A stretch of 64,000 bases of DNA from Meridianimarinicoccus sp. MJW13 (lineage in GTDB: Bacteria; Pseudomonadota; Alphaproteobacteria; Rhodobacterales; Rhodobacteraceae). A program made the position numbers and the translations under genes. The notes below the pieces were generated by a model. The model searched no databases. It saw nothing but the letters and a program-made list of their open reading frames with translations, and had not been told where the DNA came from. This document shows, one piece after another, positions 43,999-54,878 of the stretch. The stretch is taken from positions 19,637 through 83,636 of the forward strand of contig NZ_JACNMU010000011.1 in NCBI RefSeq assembly GCF_014901205.1, given 5' to 3'. Positions within the stretch are counted from its first letter, which is position 1. The number at the start of each line of letters is the position of its first letter.

Positions 43999-44346
43999 TC
44001 AGGCGACCACGCCCCCCTTTTTGGCGGCCATGCTGGTCGCCGTTCGGTGAGCCTTGAGATATGTCGCGTCGATCATCACGGTCATCTGCTCGCCGTGTCC
44101 CGCCGCCAGCCCAGCCATCATCTTGGCGAAGATGCCCTTTTCACTCCAACGCTTCCAGCGGCTGTATAGCGTCTTGTGGGGTCCGTAGACTTCGGGCGCG
44201 TCGCGCCAGCGCAAGCCATTGCGGTTGATGAAGATAATCCCGCTCAAGACCCGTCTGTCATCGACCCTTGGCTTGCCGTGAGACTTCGGGAAGAAAGGTG
44301 CCAGCTTGGCCATCTGCTCGTCGGTCAGCCAGAAAATATCACTCAT
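43999..44346 (-). CDS. IS5-family transposase, N-terminal frame
   Basis: 115 residues (MSDIFWLTDEQMAKLAPFFP). It has the first catalytic Asp in VMIDATYLKAHRTA. It ends at a stop just past an A5-G6 run, the likely frameshift site giving the full transposase of about 250 residues. Confidence 0.87.
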   Translation of the reverse strand: MSDIFWLTDEQMAKLAPFFPKSHGKPRVDDRRVLSGIIFINRNGLRWRDAPEVYGPHKTLYSRWKRWSEKGIFAKMMAGLAAGHGEQMTVMIDATYLKAHRTATSMAAKKGGVVA

Positions 44347-44411
44347 GTCGCCGCTCCTTTTCGGAGCCGTGAATCACGCAGTGCGACCGAAATCAATGCA
44401 TCCTGACCCTA

Positions 44412-44664
44412 GATGATCAGAAACGCAAAGGCTGACGTCGCCAATCGTTTGCCGGCTTAACGTCGATGGTATTGGCCTCCAGTCAATGGCTGTGTCTTTC
44501 TTGCGTCCAACCGATATTTCCCTGAAGCTTGCAGACGGAGTGGGATTCGCTTGGTGAGGATCAAGAGCGTCCTCAATAGTAAAATGGGACTCGTCGTGAA
44601 GTGGTTCTGTCGGCGTGAGAGTATTAAAAATGAGGCGCTTAAGCGAGTTTTGCGTAGAGAGATC
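44412..44664. other. gap between the IS5 copy and hutD
   Basis: About 250 bp with no gene supported. It probably holds the hutD promoter but no clear box could be chosen. Confidence 0.3.
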
Positions 44665-45210
44665 ATGATTTTTCGACAATGCGACTTGGTGGAAACACCT
44701 TGGAAAAACGGTGGCGGGATCACACGCAATATCGCCAAAGAACAGGATAAAACGGGCACTTTGTGGCGGCTGAGCATGGCGGATGTGGATGGCGACGGGG
44801 CTTTTTCCATCTTTCCGGGCCTGACGCGTATCCTGACGGTCATTCAGGGCGATGGCATGGTGCTGCATGGGCCGGATGGCGATCTGCAGGCGGGTTATGC
44901 GCAGCCCGTGCGGTTCGACGGAGGGGCACCCGTCACGGCCACGCTGACCCAAGGCCCGATCCGTGATTTCAACCTGATGTTCGACACCGCGCGGTGCGAA
45001 GGCGATGCGCAGACCCTGCGCGATGCTGGCACGTATAAGGTCGGGCAAGCCGGGCAGACCTGTGTGCTGCATGTGATCGCGGGCACCGCGTCGGTGGAAG
45101 GCAAGGCTTTGGACGTGGGCGACACGGCGATCCGCACCGACGCGCCGTTGCGTTTCGATCTGGCGCAGGATGCGGTCGCACTGACCATCACCCTGCGCCC
45201 TAAAGACTAA
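44665..45210 (+). CDS. hutD: HutD family protein
   Basis: 181 residues from the ATG at 44665 ([20 protein letters not shown]), with AGAGAG upstream; the frame is open further but that is not coding-like. The start [13 protein letters not shown] and [19 protein letters not shown] are typical of HutD, a cupin-like protein thought to cap hut expression at high histidine or urocanate. Convergent with hutF, overlapping by 4 bp. Confidence 0.92.
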   Translation: MIFRQCDLVETPWKNGGGITRNIAKEQDKTGTLWRLSMADVDGDGAFSIFPGLTRILTVIQGDGMVLHGPDGDLQAGYAQPVRFDGGAPVTATLTQGPIRDFNLMFDTARCEGDAQTLRDAGTYKVGQAGQTCVLHVIAGTASVEGKALDVGDTAIRTDAPLRFDLAQDAVALTITLRPKD

Positions 45211-46565
45211 AGCGAGGCGAGCAGGTCCGCGACCGCACTGCGATACCGCGCGACCACCGCGTCGCGCGCGATGTGCCGCCCGCCAGTCACATTGTGCCGC
45301 CCGGCAGACCACAGGTCAGTGATGACGGTGTCTTTCGCCGCGAAACACAGACCGTCAAGGATCTGGTCAGGTGTCAGGGCGCACAATGTGGGGTCAGTGC
45401 TGTCGATGGCGACCAAATCTGCCAGACGCCCCGGCGCAATCTCGCCCGCGTTGCGGCCCAAAGCCTGCGCGCCGCCGCGGGCCGCACCTGTGTAAAGCGT
45501 TGCCCCGACCGAGCCTTCGCCGACTACCATCACGTTGCGTGCCACGTCGCGCAGACGTTGGGAATATTCCAGCGTGCGCAGTTCTTCAGTCAGCGAGATA
45601 TTGACGTTGCTGTCCGACCCGACGCCGAACGCGCCGCCAGCCTCAAGGAAGGTGGGGCCGTTGAAGGGGCCATCGCCAAGGTTCGCTTCTGTAATGGGGC
45701 ACAGGCCCGCGACCGCGCCGGAGGCTGCCATCGCGCGGGTCTCGCCCTCGGTCATGTGGGTGGCGTGGATCAGGCACCAGCCCGCGTCGACGGGGGCATT
45801 GGCCAAAAGCCACTCGACAGGACATGCGCCCAGCCAATTCTGGATGTCCTCGACTTCCTTGGGCTGTTCCGAAATGTGGATATGCACCGGCCCGCCCTGA
45901 TGATCCGCCAGCGCACGGGCCAGATCGTCGGGGGATGTGGCGCGCAACGAATGCGGCGCGATGCCCACGCGGGCGTCATCGGGCAGGGCGGAAAGCCCCG
46001 CACGCGCCCCTTGCACCAGATCGGCAAAGCGGTCGACATCATTGCCAAAGCGCATCTGCCCTTCGGCCAGCGCCACCTTGCCCGCCCCGCCATAGGTATA
46101 CAGCACCGGCAGATGGGTCAGCCCGATGCCGGTCTCGCCCGCCGCCGCCATCACCCGCAGCGACAATTCGGCCAGCGCATCATAGGGCGCGCCGCCGCGC
46201 TGGTGGTGGACATAGTGAAACTCGCCCACGCTGGCATACCCGGCCTCCTGCATTTCGACGAAAACAAGCGCGGCGATGGCCTCGATCTGCTCCGGGGTCA
46301 GGCGGTCCATGAAGCGATACATCAGCTTGCGCCATGTCCAGAAACTGTCGCGCCCGGCCTTGCGCAGCTCGGTCATGCCCGCCATCGCGCGCTGGAACGT
46401 GTGCGAGTGCAGGTTGCCCAAGGCGGGCAGCAGCGTATCAACGCGCACGTCCCCCGTCTGGGCAGCCGTATTGGGCGCGATCTGATCAATGCGGCCATCT
46501 TTAAGGGTGATGCGAACATCCTGCGCCCAACCGGACGCGAGCAAGGCCTGACGGGCGTGGATCAT
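45207..46565 (-). CDS. hutF: formimidoylglutamate deiminase HutF
   Basis: 452 residues, usual length. Amidohydrolase zinc motif [10 protein letters not shown] (about 53-62), [10 protein letters not shown], the [13 protein letters not shown] stretch and [15 protein letters not shown] near the end. It converts N-formimidoyl-glutamate to N-formyl-glutamate and ammonia, feeding HutG. Divergent from hutI over a 93-bp region with the proposed HutC operator. Confidence 0.95.
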   Translation of the reverse strand: MIHARQALLASGWAQDVRITLKDGRIDQIAPNTAAQTGDVRVDTLLPALGNLHSHTFQRAMAGMTELRKAGRDSFWTWRKLMYRFMDRLTPEQIEAIAALVFVEMQEAGYASVGEFHYVHHQRGGAPYDALAELSLRVMAAAGETGIGLTHLPVLYTYGGAGKVALAEGQMRFGNDVDRFADLVQGARAGLSALPDDARVGIAPHSLRATSPDDLARALADHQGGPVHIHISEQPKEVEDIQNWLGACPVEWLLANAPVDAGWCLIHATHMTEGETRAMAASGAVAGLCPITEANLGDGPFNGPTFLEAGGAFGVGSDSNVNISLTEELRTLEYSQRLRDVARNVMVVGEGSVGATLYTGAARGGAQALGRNAGEIAPGRLADLVAIDSTDPTLCALTPDQILDGLCFAAKDTVITDLWSAGRHNVTGGRHIARDAVVARYRSAVADLLASL

Positions 46566-46586
46566 GGTCTTTATCCTGTGTATTTC

Positions 46587-46617
46587 ATTTTATGTATAGA
46601 CATATTGCACATAAAAT
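46587..46617. promoter_or_regulatory. putative HutC operator between hutF and hutI
   Basis: 9-bp inverted arms ATTTTATGT and ACATAAAAT (46587-46595, 46609-46617). TATGTATAGACATA (46591-46604) is itself nearly symmetric. The 10-base TATAGACATA recurs upstream of hutC. HutC of other bacteria binds TGTATATACA-like sites, so this is a good candidate. Confidence 0.65.
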
Positions 46618-46658
46618 TATACCAGAAAAGGCGAAACTTCGCGAAAAGGACCGATCTT

Positions 46659-47870
46659 ATGACGGCGATGCTCCAGCTTTTGACCGATCTGCACGTAGCA
46701 ACCATGGCGCATGGCGATGCGCCCTATGGGATGATCCGCGACGCAGCGATCGCCATTCAGGATGGCAAAATCGCTTGGGTCGGGCCTCAGACAGACGTGC
46801 CAGCAGATTTTGCCGGACTGGATCAACGGTCGCTGGGCGGGCGCGTGGTGACACCCGGCCTGATCGACTGTCACACCCATATCGTGCATGGCGGCGACCG
46901 CGCGGTCGAATTCGAAATGCGCCTGAACGGGGCCAGCTATGAAGAAGTCGCGCGCGCCGGGGGTGGCATCGTGTCGACCGTCACGGCCACCCGCGCGGCC
47001 AGCGAGGACGAGTTGCTGGCGCAGGCCTTGCGCCGCGTTGACGTGCTGATCGCCGAAGGCGTGACGACCATCGAAATCAAATCGGGCTATGGTCTGGACA
47101 CGGAGACCGAGCTTCGGATGCTGCGTGTCGCACGGATGATTGCCGACCAGCGCCCCATCCGCGTCAAGACCACCTTCCTTGGCGCCCACGCCACGCCCGC
47201 CGAATATGCCGGTCGTGACGATGACTATATTGACGAGGTCTGCATCCCCGCCCTGCGCGCCGCCCACGCCGAAGGGCTGGTGGATGCGGTGGACGGGTTC
47301 TGCGAAGGCATCGCCTTTCAGCCCGCCCAGATCGCCCGCGTGTTTGACGTGGCCCGCGACCTTGGCGTGCCGGTGAAACTGCACGCCGAACAACTGTCCA
47401 ATTTGGGCGGCGCGAAATTGGCGGCAAGCTATGGCGCGTTGTCGGCGGACCATATCGAGTATCTGGACGAACCCGGCGTGCGCGCGATGGCGGACGCTGG
47501 CACCGTGGCCGTGATCCTGCCCGGTGCGTTCTACACCCTGCGTGAAACCCAGCAGCCCCCGCTTGACCTTCTGCGCAAGCATGGGGTGCCGATTGCGCTC
47601 GCGACGGATTTGAATCCCGGCACCTCTCCGCTGAACTCGATCCTGCTGACGATGAACATGGGCTGCACCCTGTTTCGCATGACACCAGAAGAAGCGCTGC
47701 GCGGCGTCACGCAACACGCCGCCGCCGCGCTGGGGCTGACGGATCTGGGCACGATTGCGCCCGGTCAGGTGGCTGATCTAGCCGTTTGGGACATCGCCGA
47801 ACCGGCAGAACTGTCTTATCGCACCGGCTTCAATCCGTTGGCGTTTCGTATCACCGGAGAAATCGCATGA
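46659..47870 (+). CDS. hutI: imidazolonepropionase HutI
   Basis: 403 residues from the ATG at 46659 ([20 protein letters not shown]) with AAGGA upstream; the very long upstream open frame is antisense to hutF and not real. Zinc motif [16 protein letters not shown], then [31 protein letters not shown] and [10 protein letters not shown]. It opens imidazolone propionate to N-formimidoyl-glutamate. Coupled to hutH by ATGA. Confidence 0.95.
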   Translation: MTAMLQLLTDLHVATMAHGDAPYGMIRDAAIAIQDGKIAWVGPQTDVPADFAGLDQRSLGGRVVTPGLIDCHTHIVHGGDRAVEFEMRLNGASYEEVARAGGGIVSTVTATRAASEDELLAQALRRVDVLIAEGVTTIEIKSGYGLDTETELRMLRVARMIADQRPIRVKTTFLGAHATPAEYAGRDDDYIDEVCIPALRAAHAEGLVDAVDGFCEGIAFQPAQIARVFDVARDLGVPVKLHAEQLSNLGGAKLAASYGALSADHIEYLDEPGVRAMADAGTVAVILPGAFYTLRETQQPPLDLLRKHGVPIALATDLNPGTSPLNSILLTMNMGCTLFRMTPEEALRGVTQHAAAALGLTDLGTIAPGQVADLAVWDIAEPAELSYRTGFNPLAFRITGEIA

Positions 47871-49405
47871 CCACACTGACCCTGACACCCGGCGCCACCA
47901 CTCTGGCCGATCTGGAAATGATCTGGCGCGACGGGCTTGCCGTGCGCCTTGATCCGGCCTGCCATGACGGCATCCGTGCGGCGCAGGCACAGATTGCTGA
48001 CGCGGCCAATGGGACGGACGCGGTTTACGGCGTGAACACCGGCTTTGGCAAACTGGCCTCGGTCAAGATTGACCCGTCCGACACTGCCACCCTGCAACGC
48101 AACCTGATCCTGTCCCATTGCTGCGGCGTGGGCGAGGCGATCCCCGAACCCCACGCCCGCCTGATGATGGCGCTGAAACTGCTGTCGCTGGGGCGCGGTG
48201 CGTCCGGCGTGCGGATGGAGCTGGTCGAACTGCTGGAAGGGATGCTGGCGCAGGGCGTCACGCCGGTGATCCCGGTGCAGGGATCGGTCGGCGCGTCCGG
48301 CGATCTGGCCCCGCTGGCGCATATGGCAGCGGCAATGATCGGCCACGGCGAAGCGACGTTCGAAGGCAAGGTTCTGCCGGGGGCCGAGGCGTTGCGCCGC
48401 GCAGGCCTGACCCCCATCGTGCTGGGAGCGAAAGAGGGGTTGGCCCTGATCAACGGCACGCAATTCACCACCGCCTATGCCCTGATCGGCCTGTTTGGCG
48501 CGTGGCGGGCGATGTGCTCGGCTTTGGTCACATCGGCCATGTCCACGGACGCGATCATGGGATCGACCGCGCCGTTGCAACCCGAAATTCACAGCTTACG
48601 CGGCCATGCAGGCCAGATCGAAGCCGCCGCGACCATGCGCGCGCTTCTGGATGGCTCGGTCATTCGCGAAAGCCACCGCGAAGGCGATACGCGCGTGCAA
48701 GACCCCTATTGCATCCGCTGCCAGCCGCAGGTGACGGGGGCTGCGATGGACATGCTGCGCATGGCGGCGCGCACGTTAGAGATCGAGGCGAACGCCGCCA
48801 CCGATAACCCGCTGGTGCTGAGCGAAGCCGGGCTGATTGTCTCGGGCGGGAACTTCCACGCCGAACCCGTGGGCTTTGCCGCTGACATGATCGCGCTGGC
48901 AATTGCCGAGATCGGCGCGATTGCGCAGCGCCGGATTGCCCTGATCGTGGATCCGGTGCTCAGCCACGATCTGCCGCCGTTCCTGACGCCCAATCCGGGG
49001 CTGAACTCGGGCTATATGATTGCCGAAGTGACCACCGCCGCGTTGATGAGCGAAAACAAGCATCTGGCCAACCCCTGCGTGACGGATTCAACGCCCACCT
49101 CGGCCAATCAGGAAGATCACGTCAGCATGGCCGCCCACGGCGCGGTGCGCCTGTCGCGCATGGTCGCCAATCTGGAACGTATCCTTGGCGTCGAGCTTCT
49201 GTGCGCCGCGCAGGGTGTCGAATTCCGCGCCCCGCTGGAGACAAGTGCGCCGCTGGCATCCGTGATCGCCGCCGTGCGCGAACAGGTCGAAACGCTGGGC
49301 GACGACCGTTACCTTGCGCCTGACTTGGAAAAAGCGGCAGCGCTGATCGCATCCAACGCGATTGTGGCCGCCACAAACACCCACATGCCGGAGCTTCACC
49401 CATGA
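47867..49405 (+). CDS. hutH: histidine ammonia-lyase HutH
   Basis: 512 residues. The Ala143-Ser144-Gly145 triad ([15 protein letters not shown]) forms the MIO cofactor. [10 protein letters not shown] (about 54-63) and [14 protein letters not shown] are further conserved sites. It deaminates histidine to urocanate. Overlaps hutI and hutG by 4 bp each. Confidence 0.96.
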   Translation: MTTLTLTPGATTLADLEMIWRDGLAVRLDPACHDGIRAAQAQIADAANGTDAVYGVNTGFGKLASVKIDPSDTATLQRNLILSHCCGVGEAIPEPHARLMMALKLLSLGRGASGVRMELVELLEGMLAQGVTPVIPVQGSVGASGDLAPLAHMAAAMIGHGEATFEGKVLPGAEALRRAGLTPIVLGAKEGLALINGTQFTTAYALIGLFGAWRAMCSALVTSAMSTDAIMGSTAPLQPEIHSLRGHAGQIEAAATMRALLDGSVIRESHREGDTRVQDPYCIRCQPQVTGAAMDMLRMAARTLEIEANAATDNPLVLSEAGLIVSGGNFHAEPVGFAADMIALAIAEIGAIAQRRIALIVDPVLSHDLPPFLTPNPGLNSGYMIAEVTTAALMSENKHLANPCVTDSTPTSANQEDHVSMAAHGAVRLSRMVANLERILGVELLCAAQGVEFRAPLETSAPLASVIAAVREQVETLGDDRYLAPDLEKAAALIASNAIVAATNTHMPELHP

Positions 49406-50202
49406 CCCCCGTTGAAATCCACCGGGGCGACAGCCCCATCGTGCTGGGCCTGCCCCATACTGGCACCCACGTGCCCGCCGACATCAAGGCGCGGCTGAAC
49501 GCGCGGGGGCAGGGGCTGGACGACACGGATTGGCACATCCACACGCTTTATGACGGGCTGCTGCCCGGCGCGACCACGGTCCGCGCAACCTTCCATCGTT
49601 ACGTGATCGACGCCAACCGCGACCCATCGGGCGTATCGCTCTATCCCGGTCAGAACACCACCGGGCTGGTGCCGCTGACCGATTTCGACGGGCAGGATAT
49701 CTGGAACACACCCCCCACCGAGGATGAGGTCGAGGCCCGTCGCCAAGCCTTCCATGCGCCCTATCACGAAGCCCTTGAGGCCGAGCTTGAGCGGGTGCGT
49801 GACCTGCACGGGGTTGCGATCCTGTATGATTGCCACTCGATCCGGTCGCACATCCCGTTTCTGTTCGACGGCACGCTCCCCGATTTCAACATTGGCACCA
49901 ATCTGGGCACCACTTGCGCCCCAGAGATCGAAGCCGCTGTTCAGAACCTGTGCGAGATGGCAGAGGGCTATTCCAGCGTCACCAACGGCCGCTTCAAGGG
50001 CGGCTGGACAACACGCCATTACGGACGACCGGCGGACGGGCTGCACGCAATTCAGATGGAGCTGGCACAAAGCACCTATCTGAAGGACGAGGCTGCGCCC
50101 TGGACCTATGACACCGAAAAATCCGCGCGGCTGCGCGGGTATTTGAAAACCATTCTGACAACTCTGGCCGATCTGGCACCTGATCTGAAAGGAACATCAT
50201 GA
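49402..50202 (+). CDS. hutG: N-formylglutamate deformylase HutG
   Basis: 266 residues, typical size. [24 protein letters not shown] and [16 protein letters not shown] carry the probable metal ligands. It splits N-formylglutamate to glutamate and formate, so the pathway here is the five-step HutF-HutG branch. Overlaps hutU by 4 bp. Confidence 0.93.
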   Translation: MTPVEIHRGDSPIVLGLPHTGTHVPADIKARLNARGQGLDDTDWHIHTLYDGLLPGATTVRATFHRYVIDANRDPSGVSLYPGQNTTGLVPLTDFDGQDIWNTPPTEDEVEARRQAFHAPYHEALEAELERVRDLHGVAILYDCHSIRSHIPFLFDGTLPDFNIGTNLGTTCAPEIEAAVQNLCEMAEGYSSVTNGRFKGGWTTRHYGRPADGLHAIQMELAQSTYLKDEAAPWTYDTEKSARLRGYLKTILTTLADLAPDLKGTS

Positions 50203-51866
50203 GCGATCCGCGCAAGAACACCCGCGACATCTATCCCGCAACCGGCACCGAAATGACGGCCAAGCACTGGACCACCGAAGCGCCCCTGCGGATGTTGATG
50301 AACAACCTGCACCCCGACGTGGCCGAAAACCCGCATGAGCTGGTTGTGTATGGCGGCATTGGGCGCGCCGCGCGCACATGGGACGATTTCGACAAGATCG
50401 TCGCCACCTTGCGGGACCTGGAAGAAGACCAGACCCTTCTGGTGCAATCAGGCAAGCCTGTCGGGGTGTTCCCGACGCACAAGGATGCGCCGCGCGTTCT
50501 GATCGCCAACTCAAACCTCGTGCCGCATTGGGCGACGTGGGATCATTTTAACGAGCTGGATAAGAAGGGTCTGGCGATGTATGGCCAGATGACAGCGGGT
50601 TCCTGGATCTATATCGGCTCGCAAGGTATCGTGCAGGGCACCTATGAGACCTTTGTCGAAGCGGGGCGTCAGCATTACGGTGGCGACCTGAAGGGCAAGT
50701 GGATCCTGACCGGCGGTCTGGGTGGCATGGGCGGGGCGCAACCGCTGGCGGCTGTGATGGCCGGGGCCTGCTGTCTGGCGGTCGAATGCAACCCCGACAG
50801 CATCGACTTCCGCCTCCGCACCCGCTACGTGGACGAAAAGACCGACAGTCTGGACGAGGCGCTTGCGATGATCGAACGCTGGACCGCTGCCGGTGAGGCC
50901 AAATCGGTCGCGCTTCTGGGCAACGCCGCCGATGTGTATCCCGAGTTGATCAAGCGCGGCATCCGCCCTGATATCGTCACCGACCAGACCAGTGCCCATG
51001 ATCCCGTAAACGGCTATCTGCCGCAGGGTTGGACGATGGCCCAATGGCGCGAAAAGCGCGAAAGCGACCCAAAAGCTGTTGAAAAGGCCGCGCGTGCCTC
51101 GATGATGGTGCAGGTCAAGGCGATGGTTGATTTCCATGCCGCCGGTATTCCGACCGTCGATTACGGCAACAACATCCGCCAGATGGCGCTGGAAGAGGGG
51201 CTGGACAATGCATTCGACTTCCCCGGCTTCGTGCCCGCCTATATCCGCCCGCTGTTCTGCCGTGGCATCGGTCCGTTCCGTTGGGCGGCCCTGTCGGGCG
51301 ACCCGGAAGACATCTACAAGACCGACGCCAAGGTGAAGGAAATCCTGGCCGAGGACAGCCACCTGCACAACTGGCTGGATATGGCGCGCGAGCGGATCGC
51401 GTTTCAGGGGCTGCCCGCGCGGATTTGCTGGGTAGGTCTGGGCGTGCGTCACAAGCTGGGCCTGGCGTTCAACGAAATGGTGCGCAATGGCGAATTGAAA
51501 GCCCCGATCGTAATCGGACGCGACCATCTGGACTCAGGCTCAGTCGCATCGCCCAATCGCGAAACCGAGGCGATGCTGGATGGCTCGGATGCGGTGTCGG
51601 ACTGGCCGCTACTGAACGCGCTGCTCAATACCGCATCTGGCGCAACCTGGGTTTCACTGCACCATGGTGGCGGCGTCGGCATGGGTTTCAGTCAACACTC
51701 CGGCATGGTGATCTGCTGTGACGGCACTGAAGATGCAGACCGCCGGATCGAGCGTGTCTTGTGGAACGACCCGGCCACGGGCGTCATGCGCCACGCCGAT
51801 GCGGGCTATGACGACGCCAAAGACTGTGCCCGCGAGAATGGTTTGAACCTGCCGGCAATCCTTTGA
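50199..51866 (+). CDS. hutU: urocanate hydratase HutU
   Basis: 555 residues, usual length. The NAD-binding stretch is [20 protein letters not shown], and [18 protein letters not shown] and [17 protein letters not shown] are family hallmarks. It hydrates urocanate to imidazolone propionate. Last gene of hutIHGU and followed by a strong terminator. Confidence 0.96.
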   Translation: MSDPRKNTRDIYPATGTEMTAKHWTTEAPLRMLMNNLHPDVAENPHELVVYGGIGRAARTWDDFDKIVATLRDLEEDQTLLVQSGKPVGVFPTHKDAPRVLIANSNLVPHWATWDHFNELDKKGLAMYGQMTAGSWIYIGSQGIVQGTYETFVEAGRQHYGGDLKGKWILTGGLGGMGGAQPLAAVMAGACCLAVECNPDSIDFRLRTRYVDEKTDSLDEALAMIERWTAAGEAKSVALLGNAADVYPELIKRGIRPDIVTDQTSAHDPVNGYLPQGWTMAQWREKRESDPKAVEKAARASMMVQVKAMVDFHAAGIPTVDYGNNIRQMALEEGLDNAFDFPGFVPAYIRPLFCRGIGPFRWAALSGDPEDIYKTDAKVKEILAEDSHLHNWLDMARERIAFQGLPARICWVGLGVRHKLGLAFNEMVRNGELKAPIVIGRDHLDSGSVASPNRETEAMLDGSDAVSDWPLLNALLNTASGATWVSLHHGGGVGMGFSQHSGMVICCDGTEDADRRIERVLWNDPATGVMRHADAGYDDAKDCARENGLNLPAIL

Positions 51867-51904
51867 TTCAGGGCGTTTACCCATCTTGGGGCAAGTAACC
51901 AATG

Positions 51905-51935
51905 GCCTGTGCGGAGCACTCCGCGCAGGCTTTTT
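51905..51935 (+). terminator. Rho-independent terminator of hutIHGU
   Basis: GCCTGTGCGGA / TCCGCGCAGGC (11-bp arms, one G-T pair) with loop GCAC, then TTTTT. It lies 38 bp after hutU and 10 bp before the convergent hutC stop. Confidence 0.92.
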
Positions 51936-51944
51936 CACGCGCGG

Positions 51945-52634
51945 TCAGTATTGCATCGTCAAACGGTGGCCGCGGCGATAGGTCAATTGCACAAAAGTGA
52001 TCGTCTGCCCCTCAAGCCACGTCATGCGCTCGGCCTGGAACAGGGCATCGCCTTCGGTGCAGTCGAGATAATCCGCGATAGTGGCGTCGGCTTGAACGGC
52101 GTGAAAGCTGATCTGCGCCTCGGTAAACGGCACGGTCGACACCAGCCATTCGTTGGGACCGATATCCGAGAAATCATGCTGTTCAGCCTCGGGCAAAGCG
52201 CCTAGATTGATCCAGCGATCCTCGTGCTGATACGGCGCGCCATCGGCATAGTGCATGCAGGTCAGATGCAACACCCGGTCGTCACGCTTCAACGCCATAC
52301 GCGCGCGCAGCCAGTTCGGGGCGGGTTCGGCCTGACCGTGCACCAACGCATAGCGATAGGCCGCGCCCAGTTCCTCGATCTCTTGCCCGACGATCGGAAT
52401 GTTCAGCCGCACCTGCCGGATCGGGTTCAGCCTGACCCGCGTGCCAGCTTTGCGGCGGCGTTCGATGATGCCGTCATCCGCCAATTCGCGCATTGCCCGA
52501 TTGACAGTCGCCCGCGCGCAGCCATAGCTTGCGGCCAGATCAACCTCGTTCGGCATCGAGCTGCCGGGGGCAAGTTCGCCTTGTGTGATCTGGCGCAGGA
52601 TATCGGCTTTCACCTCGCGATAGGTTATGGACAT
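51945..52634 (-). CDS. hutC: HutC, GntR-family repressor of histidine utilisation
   Basis: 229 residues from the ATG at 52634 (MSITYREVKADILRQITQGE), with AAGG 7 bases before it. The GntR winged helix has GSSMPNEVDLAASYGCARAT and VNRAMRELADDGIIERRRKA. The UTRA effector domain follows (RVLHLTCMHYADGAPYQHED ... DYLDCTEGDALFQAERMTWL). HutC releases DNA when urocanate binds. Its own upstream region carries the shared TATAGACATA motif. Confidence 0.93.
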   Translation of the reverse strand: MSITYREVKADILRQITQGELAPGSSMPNEVDLAASYGCARATVNRAMRELADDGIIERRRKAGTRVRLNPIRQVRLNIPIVGQEIEELGAAYRYALVHGQAEPAPNWLRARMALKRDDRVLHLTCMHYADGAPYQHEDRWINLGALPEAEQHDFSDIGPNEWLVSTVPFTEAQISFHAVQADATIADYLDCTEGDALFQAERMTWLEGQTITFVQLTYRRGHRLTMQY

Positions 52635-52689
52635 GCTGTGCCTTTCGACCGTGCGGTTCCGGGTGATCCCGGCGGATTTTCTCAAAAGA

Positions 52690-52699
52690 TATAGACATA
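52690..52699. promoter_or_regulatory. putative HutC half-site upstream of hutC
   Basis: TATAGACATA, identical over 10 bases to part of the hutF-hutI operator, 56 bp before hutC. It suggests autoregulation. Confidence 0.5.
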
Positions 52700-52725
52700 A
52701 GGCGTAAAAGGCCAGACATAGCGTG

Positions 52726-53619
52726 TCAGGGGTTGAAGGCGCTTGCCACATGATCCTGAAACGCGGCCACCAGTGGCGCGGTATGCGGATGCGGCGCACG
52801 GGCCAGCGCGATGCGATGCGGCACAAGCGGGTCTGACAGTTCCAGCCGCGTGACGGGTTGACCGTCGCAGGCCGTATCCTGCGCAATATCGGTGGCAACC
52901 AGCCCCACACCCATGTGATTTGCAACCATCGCCCGCAACATCTCGACCGAGCTTGTTTCATGTGCGATGCGCGGCCGGATGCCGTTCATCTGCGCCAGCG
53001 TCAGGAAGTAATTGCGGCTGTGCGGCAGGTTCATCAGGATCAGCGGATCGGTCAGCAAATCCGCCATCGCAACCGTCCCGCGCCCCGCCAAAGGGTGCGC
53101 CCGCGCAACCAGCCCAAAGGGCCGCACATCGGCCAGCGGTGTGATCTTAAGCGACGACGGCAGGCCGAAATCATAGATCAATGCGAGGTCGATGCGCCCG
53201 TTTTCCAGCCAGCGCGTCAGGCGGTCCAGATCGCCTTCGTGCAGTGCGATCCGGGCGTCGGGCGCGACTTTCTGAAAGCTGCCCACCAAGGCGGGCGCAT
53301 AGCGTGGGCCAAGGGTGGAAAAGACGCCAAGGTTCAGCACCTCGGCCCCGCTGTCTTTGTGATCCAGCACCGATTGCGCCTGTGCGCGCAGGCTGCGCAA
53401 GGCGCCCAGTTTGCGCAGCCCGAACGCGGTGGGGGCAATGCCTTGGCCTGCGCTGCGGGCAAACAGCGGGCGGCCAAAGTGTTCCTCGACCTTGGCAATC
53501 GCCAGCGACACTGACGGTTGCGACACGTTCAACACCCGCGCGGCGGCGGCGGTGCTGCCGGTGTCCGCGGCGGCAATGACATAGTCGATCTGGCGAAGGC
53601 TGACGGGTATAGCTTGCAT
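52726..53619 (-). CDS. LysR-family regulator
   Basis: 297 residues. N-terminal HTH (IDYVIAAADTGSTAAAARVL, NVSQPSVSLAIAKVEEHFG) and a C-terminal effector domain. It diverges from the CoA-transferase gene with an 80-bp gap, the classic layout for control of that operon with a metabolite as inducer. The inducer is not predictable. Confidence 0.9.
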   Translation of the reverse strand: MQAIPVSLRQIDYVIAAADTGSTAAAARVLNVSQPSVSLAIAKVEEHFGRPLFARSAGQGIAPTAFGLRKLGALRSLRAQAQSVLDHKDSGAEVLNLGVFSTLGPRYAPALVGSFQKVAPDARIALHEGDLDRLTRWLENGRIDLALIYDFGLPSSLKITPLADVRPFGLVARAHPLAGRGTVAMADLLTDPLILMNLPHSRNYFLTLAQMNGIRPRIAHETSSVEMLRAMVANHMGVGLVATDIAQDTACDGQPVTRLELSDPLVPHRIALARAPHPHTAPLVAAFQDHVASAFNP

Positions 53620-53699
53620 TTATCACTCTATCAATAATCTGTATTTCTGCTTATATCATGACCGCGCCTATGCTCAACCGATCAAACCCGGAGGATCAT

Positions 53700-54878
53700 A
53701 TGCCCACTCAGCCCCCCAACAGCCAAACGCCCCAACCCCTCAGCGGGGTGCGCGTGCTTGATTTCACCCGCGTTCTGGCGGGTCCATACTGCACCGCAAT
53801 GATGGCCGATCTGGGCGCGGATGTGATCAAGGTCGAAGCCGCCCACGGCGACGATTACCGCCATATCGGCCCGTTCAAGGACGGGGAAAGCCTGTTGTTT
53901 CAGGCAATCAACCGGGGCAAGCGGTCAATTGCGCTGGACCTGAAATCGCCCGACGCGATTGCGACGGTCAAGGCGTTGCTGGCAGATTGCGACGTGCTGA
54001 TCGAGAACTTCCGCCCCGGCGTGATGGAGAAGCTGGGGCTGAGCTATGACGCGCTGGCCAAGGATTTTCCCCATCTGGTTTACGTGTCAGTGTCCGGCTT
54101 CGGGCAGACCGGGCCAAACACCAAAAAACCCGCCTATGACATCATCGTGCAGGCGATGAGCGGGTTGATGGACGCCACCGGCGAACCCGACGGTGCACCG
54201 ACGATGGTGGGCGAGGCTTTGGGCGACGTGGCCGGTGGCCTGTTCGCCGCTTGGGGCACAATGGTTGCCCTGTTTGACTGCAGCCGCACCGGGCTGGGGC
54301 GTCATGTGGATGTGGCGCTGTTTGACGGGTTGGTGTCGATGATGCCCATTCTGGCCTGCCGCACCCTGATGGGCGGCGAGACCCCGGTGCGCACCGGCAA
54401 CCGCCACCCGCTGTCCGCGCCCTTTGGCACCTATCCGGCGGCGGACGGGCATTTCGCGTTGGCGGTTCTGAACGACCGGCTGTTTGCCACCTTCTGCGAC
54501 GTAATCGGCCAGCCCGAACTGGTACAGGACGCGCGGTTTACCAGCGATCCTTTGCGCCGCGAGAACGAACCTGCGCTCGCCGAGTATATCGACCAGTGGG
54601 CGGGTTCCTTGCCGGTGGATCAGGTGGTGCACCACCTGTCAGCGGCAGGTATTCCGGCATCCTCCATCCAATCTGTGGCACAGGCTTGGGCGTCGCCTCA
54701 AGCAGTGGAGCGCGGGTTGGCGTCCACGGTCACGCATCCCGACTTGGGCGTTCTGAACGTCCCTGAACAGCCGGTGCATTTTAACGGCGCAGGGCGCGGC
54801 GGGCGCAAGCCGGCCCCGGCCCTGAATGCTGATGCAGGCGATATTCTGAATTTGTTGAACAAGGAGCAACGCGCATGA
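53700..54878 (+). CDS. CaiB/BaiF-type (family III) CoA-transferase
   Basis: 392 residues from the ATG at 53700, with GGAGG five bases before it; an upstream ATG at 53658 is less likely. GVRVLDFTRVLAGPYCTAMM and ADLGADVIKVEA start the Rossmann-like fold. The Asp in GEALGDVAGGLFAAWG is the probable catalytic residue. It moves CoA between carboxylic acids. Coupled to the acyl-CoA dehydrogenase by ATGA. Substrate unknown. Confidence 0.9.
   Translation: MPTQPPNSQTPQPLSGVRVLDFTRVLAGPYCTAMMADLGADVIKVEAAHGDDYRHIGPFKDGESLLFQAINRGKRSIALDLKSPDAIATVKALLADCDVLIENFRPGVMEKLGLSYDALAKDFPHLVYVSVSGFGQTGPNTKKPAYDIIVQAMSGLMDATGEPDGAPTMVGEALGDVAGGLFAAWGTMVALFDCSRTGLGRHVDVALFDGLVSMMPILACRTLMGGETPVRTGNRHPLSAPFGTYPAADGHFALAVLNDRLFATFCDVIGQPELVQDARFTSDPLRRENEPALAEYIDQWAGSLPVDQVVHHLSAAGIPASSIQSVAQAWASPQAVERGLASTVTHPDLGVLNVPEQPVHFNGAGRGGRKPAPALNADAGDILNLLNKEQRA

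Larger units (their letters stand above)
43579..44409 (-). mobile_element. IS5-family insertion sequence (IS427-like)
   Basis: 831 bp bounded by inverted ends beginning GGGTCAGGAT and flanked on both sides by TA (43577-43578, 44410-44411), the target duplication of this group. It holds a transposase split over two frames. It appears complete. It separates the plasmid backbone from the hut cargo. Confidence 0.85.

Noticed and set aside
45273..46658. Long N-terminal extension of hutI
   Set aside because: It is antisense to hutF. HutI proteins are about 400 residues and the ATG at 46659 has a ribosome site.
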